64,000 bases of DNA from Vreelandella sp031769195 (GTDB taxonomy: Bacteria > Pseudomonadota > Gammaproteobacteria > Pseudomonadales > Halomonadaceae). The stretch covers positions 1 to 64,000 of the forward strand of contig NZ_JAVHNP010000004.1 in NCBI RefSeq assembly GCF_031769195.1. Direction: 5' to 3'. Under the pieces are notes generated by a model, which had not been told where the DNA came from, did no database searches, and worked only from the letters and a program-made list of their open reading frames with translations. Made by a program: the position numbers and the translations under genes. This document shows positions 11,051 through 19,348 of this stretch, piece after piece. The first letter of the stretch is position 1. Each line of letters opens with the position of its first letter.

Positions 11051-13248
11051 TATGATGCCCTCCCAATTTGACCTTTGCGCAGCGCTTCGACCACGGTATC
11101 CCGTGGACCGTCGGCCACCACTTTACCCGCATCCATCACGATGATGCGATCCACCAAAGAGAGCAGCGAGGTGCGATGCGTCACCACGAGAATAGTCTTG
11201 CCCGCCGCGACGTTTTTCAGATTGGCCTTGAACGCCTCTTCACTGGCGTTATCCATGGAGCTGGTAGGCTCATCCAACAGCAGAATGGGGGGATCTTGTA
11301 CCAGCGCTCGGGCAATGGCGACCGACTGTTTCTGCCCACCCGACAGCGCTTGGCCACGCTCGCCTACTTGAAGATCAACCCCATGAGGATGGCTATTGAC
11401 CAAGCTTTCCAGACCCGCTAACTCAATCGCTCGGAGCAGCGCATCGTCATCCACCCGATCACTACCGCCTCCAGCCACGATATTGTCCCGCAGTGAGCCT
11501 GAAAAGAGACTGACATCCTGAGGCACATAGCCAATATGTCGCCGTAACTGGAGAGGGTCTAGCTGACGAATATCCACGTTATCGACTAACACAGCTCCCG
11601 CCGTCGGCTGATAGAAACCCAGCACGAGTTTATTAAGCGAGGACTTGCCACAGCCAATACGCCCAAGGAGTGCGACTTTTTCACCCGCTTTAACCGTAAT
11701 GGAGACATCCTTTAGGGCATCGCGCTCTTCGTTAGGGTAGCGCAACGTCACTTTTTCCAAACGAATGTTACCTGCAAAGCTGGGCTTTTCTACGTACGCT
11801 TTGCCTTCGTGGCGCTCGACCTTCTTATTCATAACCGCATTCAATGACTCCAATGCGGTGGAAGACTGGTGGTACTGCGCCAGCAGAGCAGCAGCTTGGC
11901 TGATAGGCGCCATCGCTCGGGAAGAGAGCATATAGGCGGCGATCAGGCCACCCTGGGTCAGATTTCCTTGGATGATTTGATAAACACCTACAATGATGAC
12001 GCAAACGGCCACGCTATGTTGCGCCCACTGCGCCACGTTAGAGACCGATGTGCTAACCATTTTTAACTGAGCGCCGGTCTTGGATAAGAACGCTGACGCT
12101 TTTTCCCAATGGCGCTGAATGCGGCTTTCAGCCCGCAGCGCTTTGACGTTTTCTAATTGGGAAATAGATTCCACCAATAGCGAGTTACGCTGTGCACCGA
12201 CCTCCCAAGTGGTTTGCGAAAGTTCGTGTAGCTTACCTTGTGCCGCCAGGGCATAGAGCAGTACAAACACAATTCCAACCAGTACCGGGAGCACTAACCA
12301 GGGGTTGATCAGCGCGATGATAGCGGCAAACATCAGTACGAACGGGAGATCCACAATGCCTAGAATGGTCGCAGAACCGATAAACGCCCGCACCGATTCA
12401 AACGACTGTAGCGTGGAGGTAAACGACCCTGTCGAGGCAGGCCGCTCCTCTAAACGCAGCCCCAGCGATTTAGCCATGATGCTCGACGAGAGTTTGACGT
12501 CCGCTCGGCTGGCGGCCAAATCGACGAAGCTGCTGCGCATGAGTCGCAGAGCCAAATCGAAACAGAGCACAATAAAAATACCGACTGCTAACACCCAGAG
12601 TGTTTCAGTTGCCTGGTTAGGCACGACACGGTCGTAGACGTTAAGCACAAATAGCGGCATAGCGATGGCGAACAGATTAATCGCCACGGAGCCTAGTACG
12701 ATATCGCGGTACAGTCGCCGATTCTCTCGGATAACGCCCCAAAACCAGTGTTGATCTCGGCGTTTTTTAACACCCGGTTCGGAAGCGTTATCGGCTAGAA
12801 ATTTGGGGCGCACGTAAATGGCTTCGCCGCTGTAGCCGGCATAAAGCTCATCTAACGAGACTTCCACATCGGACTCAGAAAGCTCAGGGAAAATAACCCT
12901 GGCTTTTTTTTGCTTGAAGTCTAGCCCCAGAAGCACACAGGCACGCCCAGGTTCTAAAAATAAAATGGCAGGAAAAAGCGCAGGATTCAGCCCTGAAAGC
13001 CTACTTTTGACAATACGTGCTGACAAGCCAGCACGAGAGGCTGCCCTGCCAAACACAGAAGGTGTCAGCTTGCCTTGTTCTAAAGGAAGCCCTGCTCGCA
13101 AAGCCTCAGATGACACATCGTGCTGATGAAAGGAGGCAATGGTCTTCAGACATTCCAGAAGCTCATCACCTATTTCGCGCTCGTCAAACGCTGACTCTTC
13201 CGAGCCAGGGTGCACAGCCTCTGCCGTATTCAGCTTTGCTTGCGTCAC
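11050..13248 (-). CDS. lapB: Type I secretion ABC transporter, permease/ATPase (LapB-like)
   Basis: Inner membrane ABC exporter for the adhesin, 732 residues. Residues about 25-145 are a C39-like domain without a clear catalytic Cys/His pair, as in LapB-type transporters that bind but do not cut the substrate. A six-helix ABC membrane domain follows at about 170-450, then the nucleotide-binding domain with Walker A GRIGCGKSS at 529-537, signature LSGGQ, Walker B ILLLDEPTSS and switch His in VVTHRTS. I prefer GTG at 13248, which has TGAGG five bases upstream; another GTG at 13272 lacks a well-placed site. The ORF lies 129 bases after the TolC-like gene. Confidence 0.9.
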   Translation of the reverse strand: MTQAKLNTAEAVHPGSEESAFDEREIGDELLECLKTIASFHQHDVSSEALRAGLPLEQGKLTPSVFGRAASRAGLSARIVKSRLSGLNPALFPAILFLEPGRACVLLGLDFKQKKARVIFPELSESDVEVSLDELYAGYSGEAIYVRPKFLADNASEPGVKKRRDQHWFWGVIRENRRLYRDIVLGSVAINLFAIAMPLFVLNVYDRVVPNQATETLWVLAVGIFIVLCFDLALRLMRSSFVDLAASRADVKLSSSIMAKSLGLRLEERPASTGSFTSTLQSFESVRAFIGSATILGIVDLPFVLMFAAIIALINPWLVLPVLVGIVFVLLYALAAQGKLHELSQTTWEVGAQRNSLLVESISQLENVKALRAESRIQRHWEKASAFLSKTGAQLKMVSTSVSNVAQWAQHSVAVCVIIVGVYQIIQGNLTQGGLIAAYMLSSRAMAPISQAAALLAQYHQSSTALESLNAVMNKKVERHEGKAYVEKPSFAGNIRLEKVTLRYPNEERDALKDVSITVKAGEKVALLGRIGCGKSSLNKLVLGFYQPTAGAVLVDNVDIRQLDPLQLRRHIGYVPQDVSLFSGSLRDNIVAGGGSDRVDDDALLRAIELAGLESLVNSHPHGVDLQVGERGQALSGGQKQSVAIARALVQDPPILLLDEPTSSMDNASEEAFKANLKNVAAGKTILVVTHRTSLLSLVDRIIVMDAGKVVADGPRDTVVEALRKGQIGRAS

Positions 13249-13377
13249 AAAAACCTCATTACCCTGATACACAGTAAGCGACTCAACTCCGCGCTTAATG
13301 GAGTACGCCAGCCCGCCGTGACGAGCACGACGAGCTGCAAGTGATGATTAATCACTCGGCGCCACTATCATGCGATG

Positions 13378-15192
13378 TTAGCCATTGGTCACGAAAGCAT
13401 CGCCATACCCCATTCCTTGCAGGGTTTCTTGAAGTGCTTGCGCATCACTTAACGACGCCACCGGGCCTAGCTGAACACGGTAATTACCCGCCGCTGCATA
13501 CACCCGTGATTGACTAGTGAGCTGCTCACTGAGCTCGGCGCTTAACGACTCAGCGCGCTCAATCGCACTCAGAGAGGCCACCTGGATATAGAGACTGCTT
13601 GCCACTGCTGCAGGCGTGACCGTGTCACTCGTAAACGCGGTTTCATTCACAGGCGCGGGGGTCAGCGTTTCACTGGCCGTATACGCGCTGGTGGGCGCAT
13701 CTGTCGCCATCGGTACTGCTGAAATACCCCGTGTGAAGTCTTCCAGCGTGAAGCCTCGGGGCCCATCCGTGGCACATGCCATTTCCGGATCCTGCGCTAA
13801 CTCGTCATAACCTAGCTCTGACAGGCTTGGGATATCTTCGCGAACCACTTCAAGCGTTTGCATGAGCTGCCCCATCGCCGCCAGGGTACGCGCCTGAGCC
13901 AGCGTCAAATCGTACTCCGCATTGGCGTAAGCACGGCTTGCCTCAAAGTACTCGTTTTCACTATCCAGAACGTCAAGTAGCGTCCGCTGACCAATATCAA
14001 ATTGCTGCTGATAGGCACCACGAACACGGTCGATCGATTGACGGTGATCATTTAAATAACGCAACTGCTCATTGATACGCTGCGTGTCGTTGTAAGCAAT
14101 CTGGGTTGTTTGACGTACGTTGGTACAGGCCACTTCCCGCTGATTGACCGCTTGCTCTATACGCGTCGCAGCAGCATCAAACGCCGCGCTGTCAGAACCG
14201 CCCCGGTACAAGTTCATGCTGGCCACAAGCTGAATACTGTGCTCATCGCGGCGACCGGCGATAGCGTCATCTTGGTTATTGGTGCCCGTTCGCCCTTGAA
14301 TATCAAGGCGGGGCATAAAGGCAGCACGGGCAGCATTCTGCTCGGCTCGCTGCACGGCAATGTTCTCAATGGCCGCGTGAAAGTCAGGATTACCTTCAAA
14401 CGCCATGCGGACAGCTTCGCTCACATCGCTGGGTAACTCATCCGCTAGCGACGGTGCAGGCGACATGTTTTGGGGCGGTAACTCACCAACAATACGCTGG
14501 TATCGTGCCGTGACATCGTGCAAGTTCGATGCTTCGGTCATTAAGTTCGACTCAGCCAGTGCCAAGCGGCCGCTGATCTGTTCTAGGTCAACGCCACGTC
14601 CGGCACCAGAAAGCGCTCGCTCTTCGATTTGGGAGAATACACGCTGATGCTCACGATAGTTGTCTTGAGCTAAGCGCACCATTTCACGAAAGCGCAGTAC
14701 ATCTAAATAGGTTTCGAAGGCTTCCAGCGCCACCGTTTCACTGGCACCCAGCAGCTCAAAATAGGCAATCAACCGTGTTCGATCTAAACGCTCTACTTCG
14801 CTGCGCGTGGCAAAGCCATCGAACACCATTTGGGTAAGCGTTAATTCAGCGAAATCGCTGGTGTAGCTACCGCGACCATCATTTTGCTGATCCTGACGCC
14901 CAACACCTGCGCTCACATCAATGGAGGGCAAGTAATTACCCTGGGCAACTCTGACATCACTACCCGCCGCACTAAAATTAGTCCATGCAGCATTTACCTG
15001 GGGATTGGTGATGATGGTTTGCTGAATGGTGGTGTTGAGGTCGGTACTGCCCGGCGCATACAAGGTGGAAGGCAGTTGTTGAGCCAGCGCTGATAGCGGT
15101 AAGCAGGCAAGCGTTGTTAGTGTCAGCGGTCGAAAAGCCCGCTGCAAAAAGAGAGGTTTACGTTTTGTTGTAACGTTGTCTTTCATGGCCAT
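13378..15192 (-). CDS. lapE: TolC-family outer membrane protein with C-terminal SPOR domain (LapE-like)
   Basis: 604 residues. A basic N-terminus and hydrophobic segment ending in ALA form a signal peptide. Residues about 50-460 carry the two-fold TolC/LapE repeat of outer membrane efflux proteins (INPQVNAAW-like start, ARLD and SLNLYRGG-type strand motifs, DVLDSENEYFEA). A Pro/Thr/Ala-rich linker leads to residues 535-604, which match a SPOR domain (YIQVASLS..., YRVQLGPVASLSDA), a fold that binds peptidoglycan lacking stem peptides. Thus the channel may be anchored to the cell wall. ATG at 15192 has AGGG just upstream; a second ATG two codons later is possible. First gene of the secretion operon. 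Confidence 0.88.
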   Translation of the reverse strand: MAMKDNVTTKRKPLFLQRAFRPLTLTTLACLPLSALAQQLPSTLYAPGSTDLNTTIQQTIITNPQVNAAWTNFSAAGSDVRVAQGNYLPSIDVSAGVGRQDQQNDGRGSYTSDFAELTLTQMVFDGFATRSEVERLDRTRLIAYFELLGASETVALEAFETYLDVLRFREMVRLAQDNYREHQRVFSQIEERALSGAGRGVDLEQISGRLALAESNLMTEASNLHDVTARYQRIVGELPPQNMSPAPSLADELPSDVSEAVRMAFEGNPDFHAAIENIAVQRAEQNAARAAFMPRLDIQGRTGTNNQDDAIAGRRDEHSIQLVASMNLYRGGSDSAAFDAAATRIEQAVNQREVACTNVRQTTQIAYNDTQRINEQLRYLNDHRQSIDRVRGAYQQQFDIGQRTLLDVLDSENEYFEASRAYANAEYDLTLAQARTLAAMGQLMQTLEVVREDIPSLSELGYDELAQDPEMACATDGPRGFTLEDFTRGISAVPMATDAPTSAYTASETLTPAPVNETAFTSDTVTPAAVASSLYIQVASLSAIERAESLSAELSEQLTSQSRVYAAAGNYRVQLGPVASLSDAQALQETLQGMGYGDAFVTNG

Positions 15193-15453
15193 TGATCCCT
15201 AATAAACGTTTTCGCTACTGATGAGCAAGTCGCCTTTCCTTCGCAACAACACAAAACGCATTGTTACCCCCTGGGCTGCTTACCCGTTGAGCACTACCGA
15301 CACCCCATCATGCCTCATCACATCGCCGATGTTTTGTCTTCATTAAAACACCTTAGATATATGATATTAGCCTAAGTTAATCGCATGAGCGGTAGAGACA
15401 AGCTATAAAAACAAAAGTCACAAAAATTTACAATAAAACCTCAAAAAAACACA
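15193..15453. promoter_or_regulatory. AT-rich intergenic region expected to hold the lap operon promoter
   Basis: 261 bases between the lapE-like start and the 3' end of the upstream EamA gene. The stretch 15341-15450 is markedly AT-rich compared with the surrounding genes. It is the only non-coding stretch upstream of lapE, so the operon promoter should lie here, but I could not pick convincing -35/-10 boxes and no strong terminator is visible. Confidence 0.4.
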
Positions 15454-16341
15454 CTAAGCATTCCTTCGCTCTTTCCCAGCAGGAAGTTGTTGTATCACCA
15501 AACCGCATAAAATAAGCATCAACCCCAGCAACGTAGAGGGCAGCATAGGCTCTCCCACCACCAGGTAAAGCAGCAATAGGGAGACTGGCGGCGATAGGAA
15601 AATCAGGTTAGATACCTTGGCAGTACGCGACACTTGTTTAACAGCCATTTGCCACAGCACAAATGCAACGCCCATTTCAAAAAGGCCAACGTAAACGCCA
15701 GCTCCCAAAGCAGGCCACCCATGCCATTGAAGTCCTGGGCCAAAAAGTAACAGAACTGTTAAAACAGGTAACCCAATGCTGAAGTTTTGCCACTGGCCTA
15801 CCAACGGCTGCCGCTGATCACGCGCATTTAGCAACCAGTAAAGTGCCCACAACAGCGTGGAGGCGATAGCAAACAAAACACCAAGGGGGTCTTCAAACGC
15901 GACGTTAAAGACACTGCCCCGCGTAGCGATCACCCATACGCCACTGTAAGCCACCAGCCCCGCCACGATGTCTAACCGCGTGAGCCGGTGGCCTAGCAAG
16001 GGAACGGCCAAAAACGCCATCGCAAGCGCCCAGGTATAGTTCAAGGCCATCGCTTCTTGACCTGGCAGACGATCATAGGCGGCAAACAGCACCAAGTAAT
16101 AAGCGACGGGGTTCATTAGCCCTGCCCACAGTGCTGTTCGCCACCCCTGGCGCAGCGCCAGCGCCATATTCCCTTGATGAACCACCAGCACGCCCAATAA
16201 TAGCCACGACACTAATGCGGCGATCCACATCAGCTCAAGTGGACTCATCCACGCCAGAGCCACTTTGAACGCGGTGGCCACTGTTGACCAGAGGGCTACC
16301 GCGCCTAGGCCATACAACATGGCCTGCTGATCCTGGGTCAT
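15454..16341 (-). CDS. EamA/DMT-family transporter
   Basis: Inner membrane protein of 295 residues with ten predicted hydrophobic segments in two EamA repeats (residues about 10-140 and 150-290), the standard drug/metabolite transporter layout. The repeats carry typical features such as LWSTVATAFK near the N-terminus and a proline-containing helix (FLSPPVSLLLLYLVVGE) in the second half. Substrate cannot be told from sequence; relatives export amino acids or metabolites. Its ATG overlaps the SelW-like stop by four bases (ATGA), so the two are co-translated. Confidence 0.88.
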   Translation of the reverse strand: MTQDQQAMLYGLGAVALWSTVATAFKVALAWMSPLELMWIAALVSWLLLGVLVVHQGNMALALRQGWRTALWAGLMNPVAYYLVLFAAYDRLPGQEAMALNYTWALAMAFLAVPLLGHRLTRLDIVAGLVAYSGVWVIATRGSVFNVAFEDPLGVLFAIASTLLWALYWLLNARDQRQPLVGQWQNFSIGLPVLTVLLLFGPGLQWHGWPALGAGVYVGLFEMGVAFVLWQMAVKQVSRTAKVSNLIFLSPPVSLLLLYLVVGEPMLPSTLLGLMLILCGLVIQQLPAGKERRNA

Positions 16342-16607
16342 CGGTCTAGGTGCCCCAGATCACGAGCAGGGTCAATCTGGTCACGCACCTTTTGTTTAAG
16401 TGATTTGATATCTGGAAATCCGCCATCGCGCTTACGCTCCCACAACAGCGACTCATCACACCATACTTCGAACGTTCCGCCATGCGAGGGAGACAACGCC
16501 ACTTCTGTCAGTTGCTCACCAAACGTGGAAAGCAGCTCTTGCGCATACCATGCGCTGCGCAATAACCACTGGCACTGGGTACAGTAGCGAATTTGAATGC
16601 GTGCCAT
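16338..16607 (-). CDS. SelT/SelW/SelH-family (Rdx) thioredoxin-like protein
   Basis: 89-residue soluble protein. The N-terminal beta strand and CTQC motif at residues 9-12 (IQIRYCTQCQWLLRSAW), followed by the helix and GGTFEVWCDESLLWERK, are the hallmark of the Rdx/SelW family, a thioredoxin-like fold with a CxxC or CxxU redox site. This one uses Cys, no selenocysteine. It probably has a redox role, but the bacterial members are poorly characterised. Overlaps the following transporter gene by four bases. Confidence 0.85.
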   Translation of the reverse strand: MARIQIRYCTQCQWLLRSAWYAQELLSTFGEQLTEVALSPSHGGTFEVWCDESLLWERKRDGGFPDIKSLKQKVRDQIDPARDLGHLDR

Positions 16608-16738
16608 CGTGTAGCTCCTTATTGATCAGTTCCTTGACTAGCCAACGCTTTCGTTGCGTTTCTTTGCAGCATTGTGTGGCATCCTAAGCGAGCATTCTGT
16701 CATCTCATGTAAGTAATCGCCAAGGCAAGGAACCGACC

Positions 16739-18052
16739 ATGGCCCAGCAAGAAGTTTCACAGACGCAGTTATACGAGTGGCTAACAGGCGATGATGATAG
16801 CCGTATGTGCGACGATATCCCTGATAGTGCTTGCCAAGAGCAGCCACGCAATTTTTTCCTCCATTTATTTGCTTCGCTGGGTAATAAGTTAGCTGACGAA
16901 CTCTCTAGCGCTCGCCTCGTCTTACCTTGGCTGCTGGGCATTATCGGTGCGCCGGTGTGGATGATTGGCCTCTTAGTCCCTATTCGGGAAGCGGGTGCCC
17001 TCCTCCCTCAGCTATTTGTGGCCGGTTTTATTCGCTTAAAACCACAGCGAAAGTGGATTTGGGTAGCTGGCGCGCTGTTACAAGGGATTGCCGCTGCGGG
17101 CTTGGCGCTGCTGGCCTTAGTAGGCAGTGGCGCGGTGGGAGGCCTGCTGGTATTGGCGGCGCTGGTCATACTCTCGCTTGCTAGAGGGTTATCCTCTATC
17201 GCCACTAAAGACGTGCTGGGCAAAACCATTGCCAAACGCCGCCGTGGCACACTAATGGGTTGGAGTGGCAGCGTGGCCGGGGCAGCGACACTGATCGCTG
17301 GCGGCGTATTAGTGTGGTTTGGTGACCGTCCAGGCAACCTTGCATTAGCCATCCTACTGGCCGTTGCTGCCGCTGGCTGGTGGTTGAATGCGCTATGTGC
17401 CGCCCGAATTAAAGAAGTTCCGGGTGCCGTTGAAGGAGGGGAAAACGCCTGGGACAGCATCAAACTGGGGCTAGCAATGATGCGTGAAGACCGTGCGTTT
17501 TTGCACTTTAACATGGCCAGAGCGCTGCTGCTTTCAAGTGCGCTTGCCTTGCCCTATTTAGCGCTACTAGGCCAACAACAAAGCGGCACAGAACTGGGTG
17601 GGTTAGGAATTTTGGTCGTGGTCTCTGGACTTGCTGCCATGGTGGCAAGCCCGATATGGGGTAAACGGGCAGATCAATCCAGTCGACGAGTCATGCGCGA
17701 TGCGGCCATTGGCACGGCCCTTTGCTGCCTACTGGGGGCGTTATTGACGTGGCTACCGGGCGAGTGGACACACAGTGTACTGCCCTATGCCGGCATTTAT
17801 GCACTGTTAGTCATTGCGCATCATGGTGTACGTTTAGGGCGCAAAACCTACTTAGTTGATATCGCCAACCAAGATAACCGTGCCATGTATGTCGCGCTCT
17901 CGAATACCTTTACTGGCGTGTTAATGCTCGTGGTCGGCGGGCTAATTGGCGCATTGGCACAATGGTTGGGGAGCGCTATGCTGCTGGTAATCTTGGCACT
18001 GACGGCAGTGGGTGCCATGCTCAGCGCACAGCGATTACCGGAAGCTGAGTAG
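16739..18052 (+). CDS. Major facilitator superfamily transporter
   Basis: 437-residue inner membrane protein. A soluble N-terminal stretch of about 55 acidic residues precedes about 12 hydrophobic segments. MFS-like features include the basic loop GKTIAKRRRGTLMGWSG between helices and WGKRADQSSRR near the middle. ATG at 16739 has AAGGA seven bases upstream. Divergent from the SelW-like gene. Substrate not deducible. Confidence 0.82.
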   Translation: MAQQEVSQTQLYEWLTGDDDSRMCDDIPDSACQEQPRNFFLHLFASLGNKLADELSSARLVLPWLLGIIGAPVWMIGLLVPIREAGALLPQLFVAGFIRLKPQRKWIWVAGALLQGIAAAGLALLALVGSGAVGGLLVLAALVILSLARGLSSIATKDVLGKTIAKRRRGTLMGWSGSVAGAATLIAGGVLVWFGDRPGNLALAILLAVAAAGWWLNALCAARIKEVPGAVEGGENAWDSIKLGLAMMREDRAFLHFNMARALLLSSALALPYLALLGQQQSGTELGGLGILVVVSGLAAMVASPIWGKRADQSSRRVMRDAAIGTALCCLLGALLTWLPGEWTHSVLPYAGIYALLVIAHHGVRLGRKTYLVDIANQDNRAMYVALSNTFTGVLMLVVGGLIGALAQWLGSAMLLVILALTAVGAMLSAQRLPEAE

Positions 18053-18238
18053 CATTGCGCATTGCAAAGCCCAGCAACGCTCGCCATGATGGACAGCAAA
18101 TCGCGGTGGCTATCTGTTTTTTTGCTATTCTACCTTTGTTTGGTGGTGTAAAAGACTGCATCGTCCTGCACTAAGAGAGCCCCGCGCTGATGCACAGCGC
18201 CATGGCGAAGAAAGACGAGAAGCAACAGGAACCCATTG

Positions 18239-18676
18239 ATGAAACGATCTCCTTTGATAAGCCCGGAGTTACTTGAACGTATTGTTGACGCTTCTGAAGA
18301 TGGCATTGTCGTTGCAGAGCAGGAAGGTGACGAAAATATCCTGATTTACGTCAATAAAGGATTCGAGCGTTTAACGGGCTACAGTGCGGATGAAATCCTA
18401 TATCGCGACTGCCGTTTTCTGCAGAACGAAGACCGTGATCAAGATGCCTTAATGTCAATTCGTGACGCGCTGCAAGATGGTCGCCCATCTCGCGAAGTAC
18501 TGCGCAATTATCGTAAAGACGGGACCATGTTCTGGAACGAGCTATCCATCACGCCAGTCTACGACGAAGCCGATAAACTGATGTACTACATCGGAGTACA
18601 AAAAGACGTGACAGAGCGCGTTGAGGCGCAGTTAGCGCTCGCTGAGCTAAAAAAACAGCAGGTACCTGCCGAGTAA
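18239..18676 (+). CDS. Short LOV blue-light photoreceptor (PpSB-LOV type)
   Basis: 145 residues made of a single PAS/LOV domain with short helical caps. The flavin-binding signature is present as YRDCRFLQ, whose Cys forms the photoadduct with FMN in LOV domains, followed by the LRNYRKDG and NELSITP strands and YYIGVQKDVT, all matching the short LOV proteins of Pseudomonas putida (PpSB1/PpSB2). It has no effector domain, so it would signal by dimer changes or partner binding. In P. putida such proteins antagonise the MerR-family repressor LitR and induce photolyase-type genes. ATG at 18239 has AGGA eight bases upstream; a preceding TTG is unlikely. Confidence 0.92.
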   Translation: MKRSPLISPELLERIVDASEDGIVVAEQEGDENILIYVNKGFERLTGYSADEILYRDCRFLQNEDRDQDALMSIRDALQDGRPSREVLRNYRKDGTMFWNELSITPVYDEADKLMYYIGVQKDVTERVEAQLALAELKKQQVPAE

Positions 18677-18920
18677 CGTGCCCTCAACTAACAGCACGTG
18701 AGGCTTGAAAACATAAGCGGCTGCTCACTCTTTTTGCTGAGGTTTCCATAAATACTTCACAACATTCAAATAGTGCTTGAACTTCCAACCCAGCGGCGTT
18801 ATATAGCGCCTAGGCGCTTATTGAGCGTTAGGCGCCTCTTGCTCTGCCAGTCTTTGCGGTGTGCTGGCGACGAGGAAGGGGCCGTTGGCCGGTACGCCGG
18901 CTTGGGTTGGAGGGCATACC

Positions 18921-19133
18921 ATGAGCCGTGACCCCTTAAATCGTGAAACCTATACCAATGATGGGATTGATGCTGACGAGTTCGACAACTTGGACGCGGT
19001 CAACGACGATCATTACGGTAAAAGTAAACCCAGTAAGGCCGATACTTTGCGCGCTCGTCGCCAAGTGGAAGCATGGCTTGAAGAGCGCCGTCTACAGCGC
19101 GCAATTGAAGATGACTGGGATGAAGAAGAGTAA
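18921..19133 (+). CDS. Small acidic protein, possibly PA3496-like envelope integrity family
   Basis: 70 residues, very acidic, soluble. The C-terminal part (RRQVEAWLEERRLQRAIEDDWDEE) resembles short Pseudomonas proteins annotated as PA3496-family putative envelope integrity proteins, from memory only. The start ATG at 18921 has GGAGGG six bases upstream; a longer in-frame reading from 18861 lacks support. A terminator follows at 19194-19225. Function unknown. Confidence 0.6.
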   Translation: MSRDPLNRETYTNDGIDADEFDNLDAVNDDHYGKSKPSKADTLRARRQVEAWLEERRLQRAIEDDWDEEE

Positions 19134-19193
19134 CGCTTTACCACCCTGTGATTTGCCATCGTGCTAAACGTTTTACGGGTGGGAGACGACCTG

Positions 19194-19225
19194 AGGGGCA
19201 CCCATAGGAGTGCCCCTTATCTTTA
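19194..19225 (+). terminator. Rho-independent terminator-like hairpin after the small acidic protein gene
   Basis: AGGGGCAC at 19194-19201 pairs with GTGCCCCT at 19210-19217 over an 8-base loop, followed by a moderately T-rich tail. Confidence 0.6.
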
Positions 19226-19348
19226 TGGCCTACCCTCTCCACGCGCCCACCACTGCTGCGCTGGCCTTTAGTCCCGCTGGGCACTATCATCTATGCACCA
19301 AGTCAGCATATTGCTGATATCGCTTTTACCACAACCTAACGGATTTCC

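Noticed and set aside
13301..13377. Small hairpin GTGAT/ATCAC between lapE and lapB as a terminator
   Set aside because: Only 5 bp, no T run; lapE and lapB probably form one unit.
18807..18839. Palindromic GCGCCTAGGCGC cluster as a terminator or recombination site
   Set aside because: No T tract, no flanking mobile genes; insufficient support.
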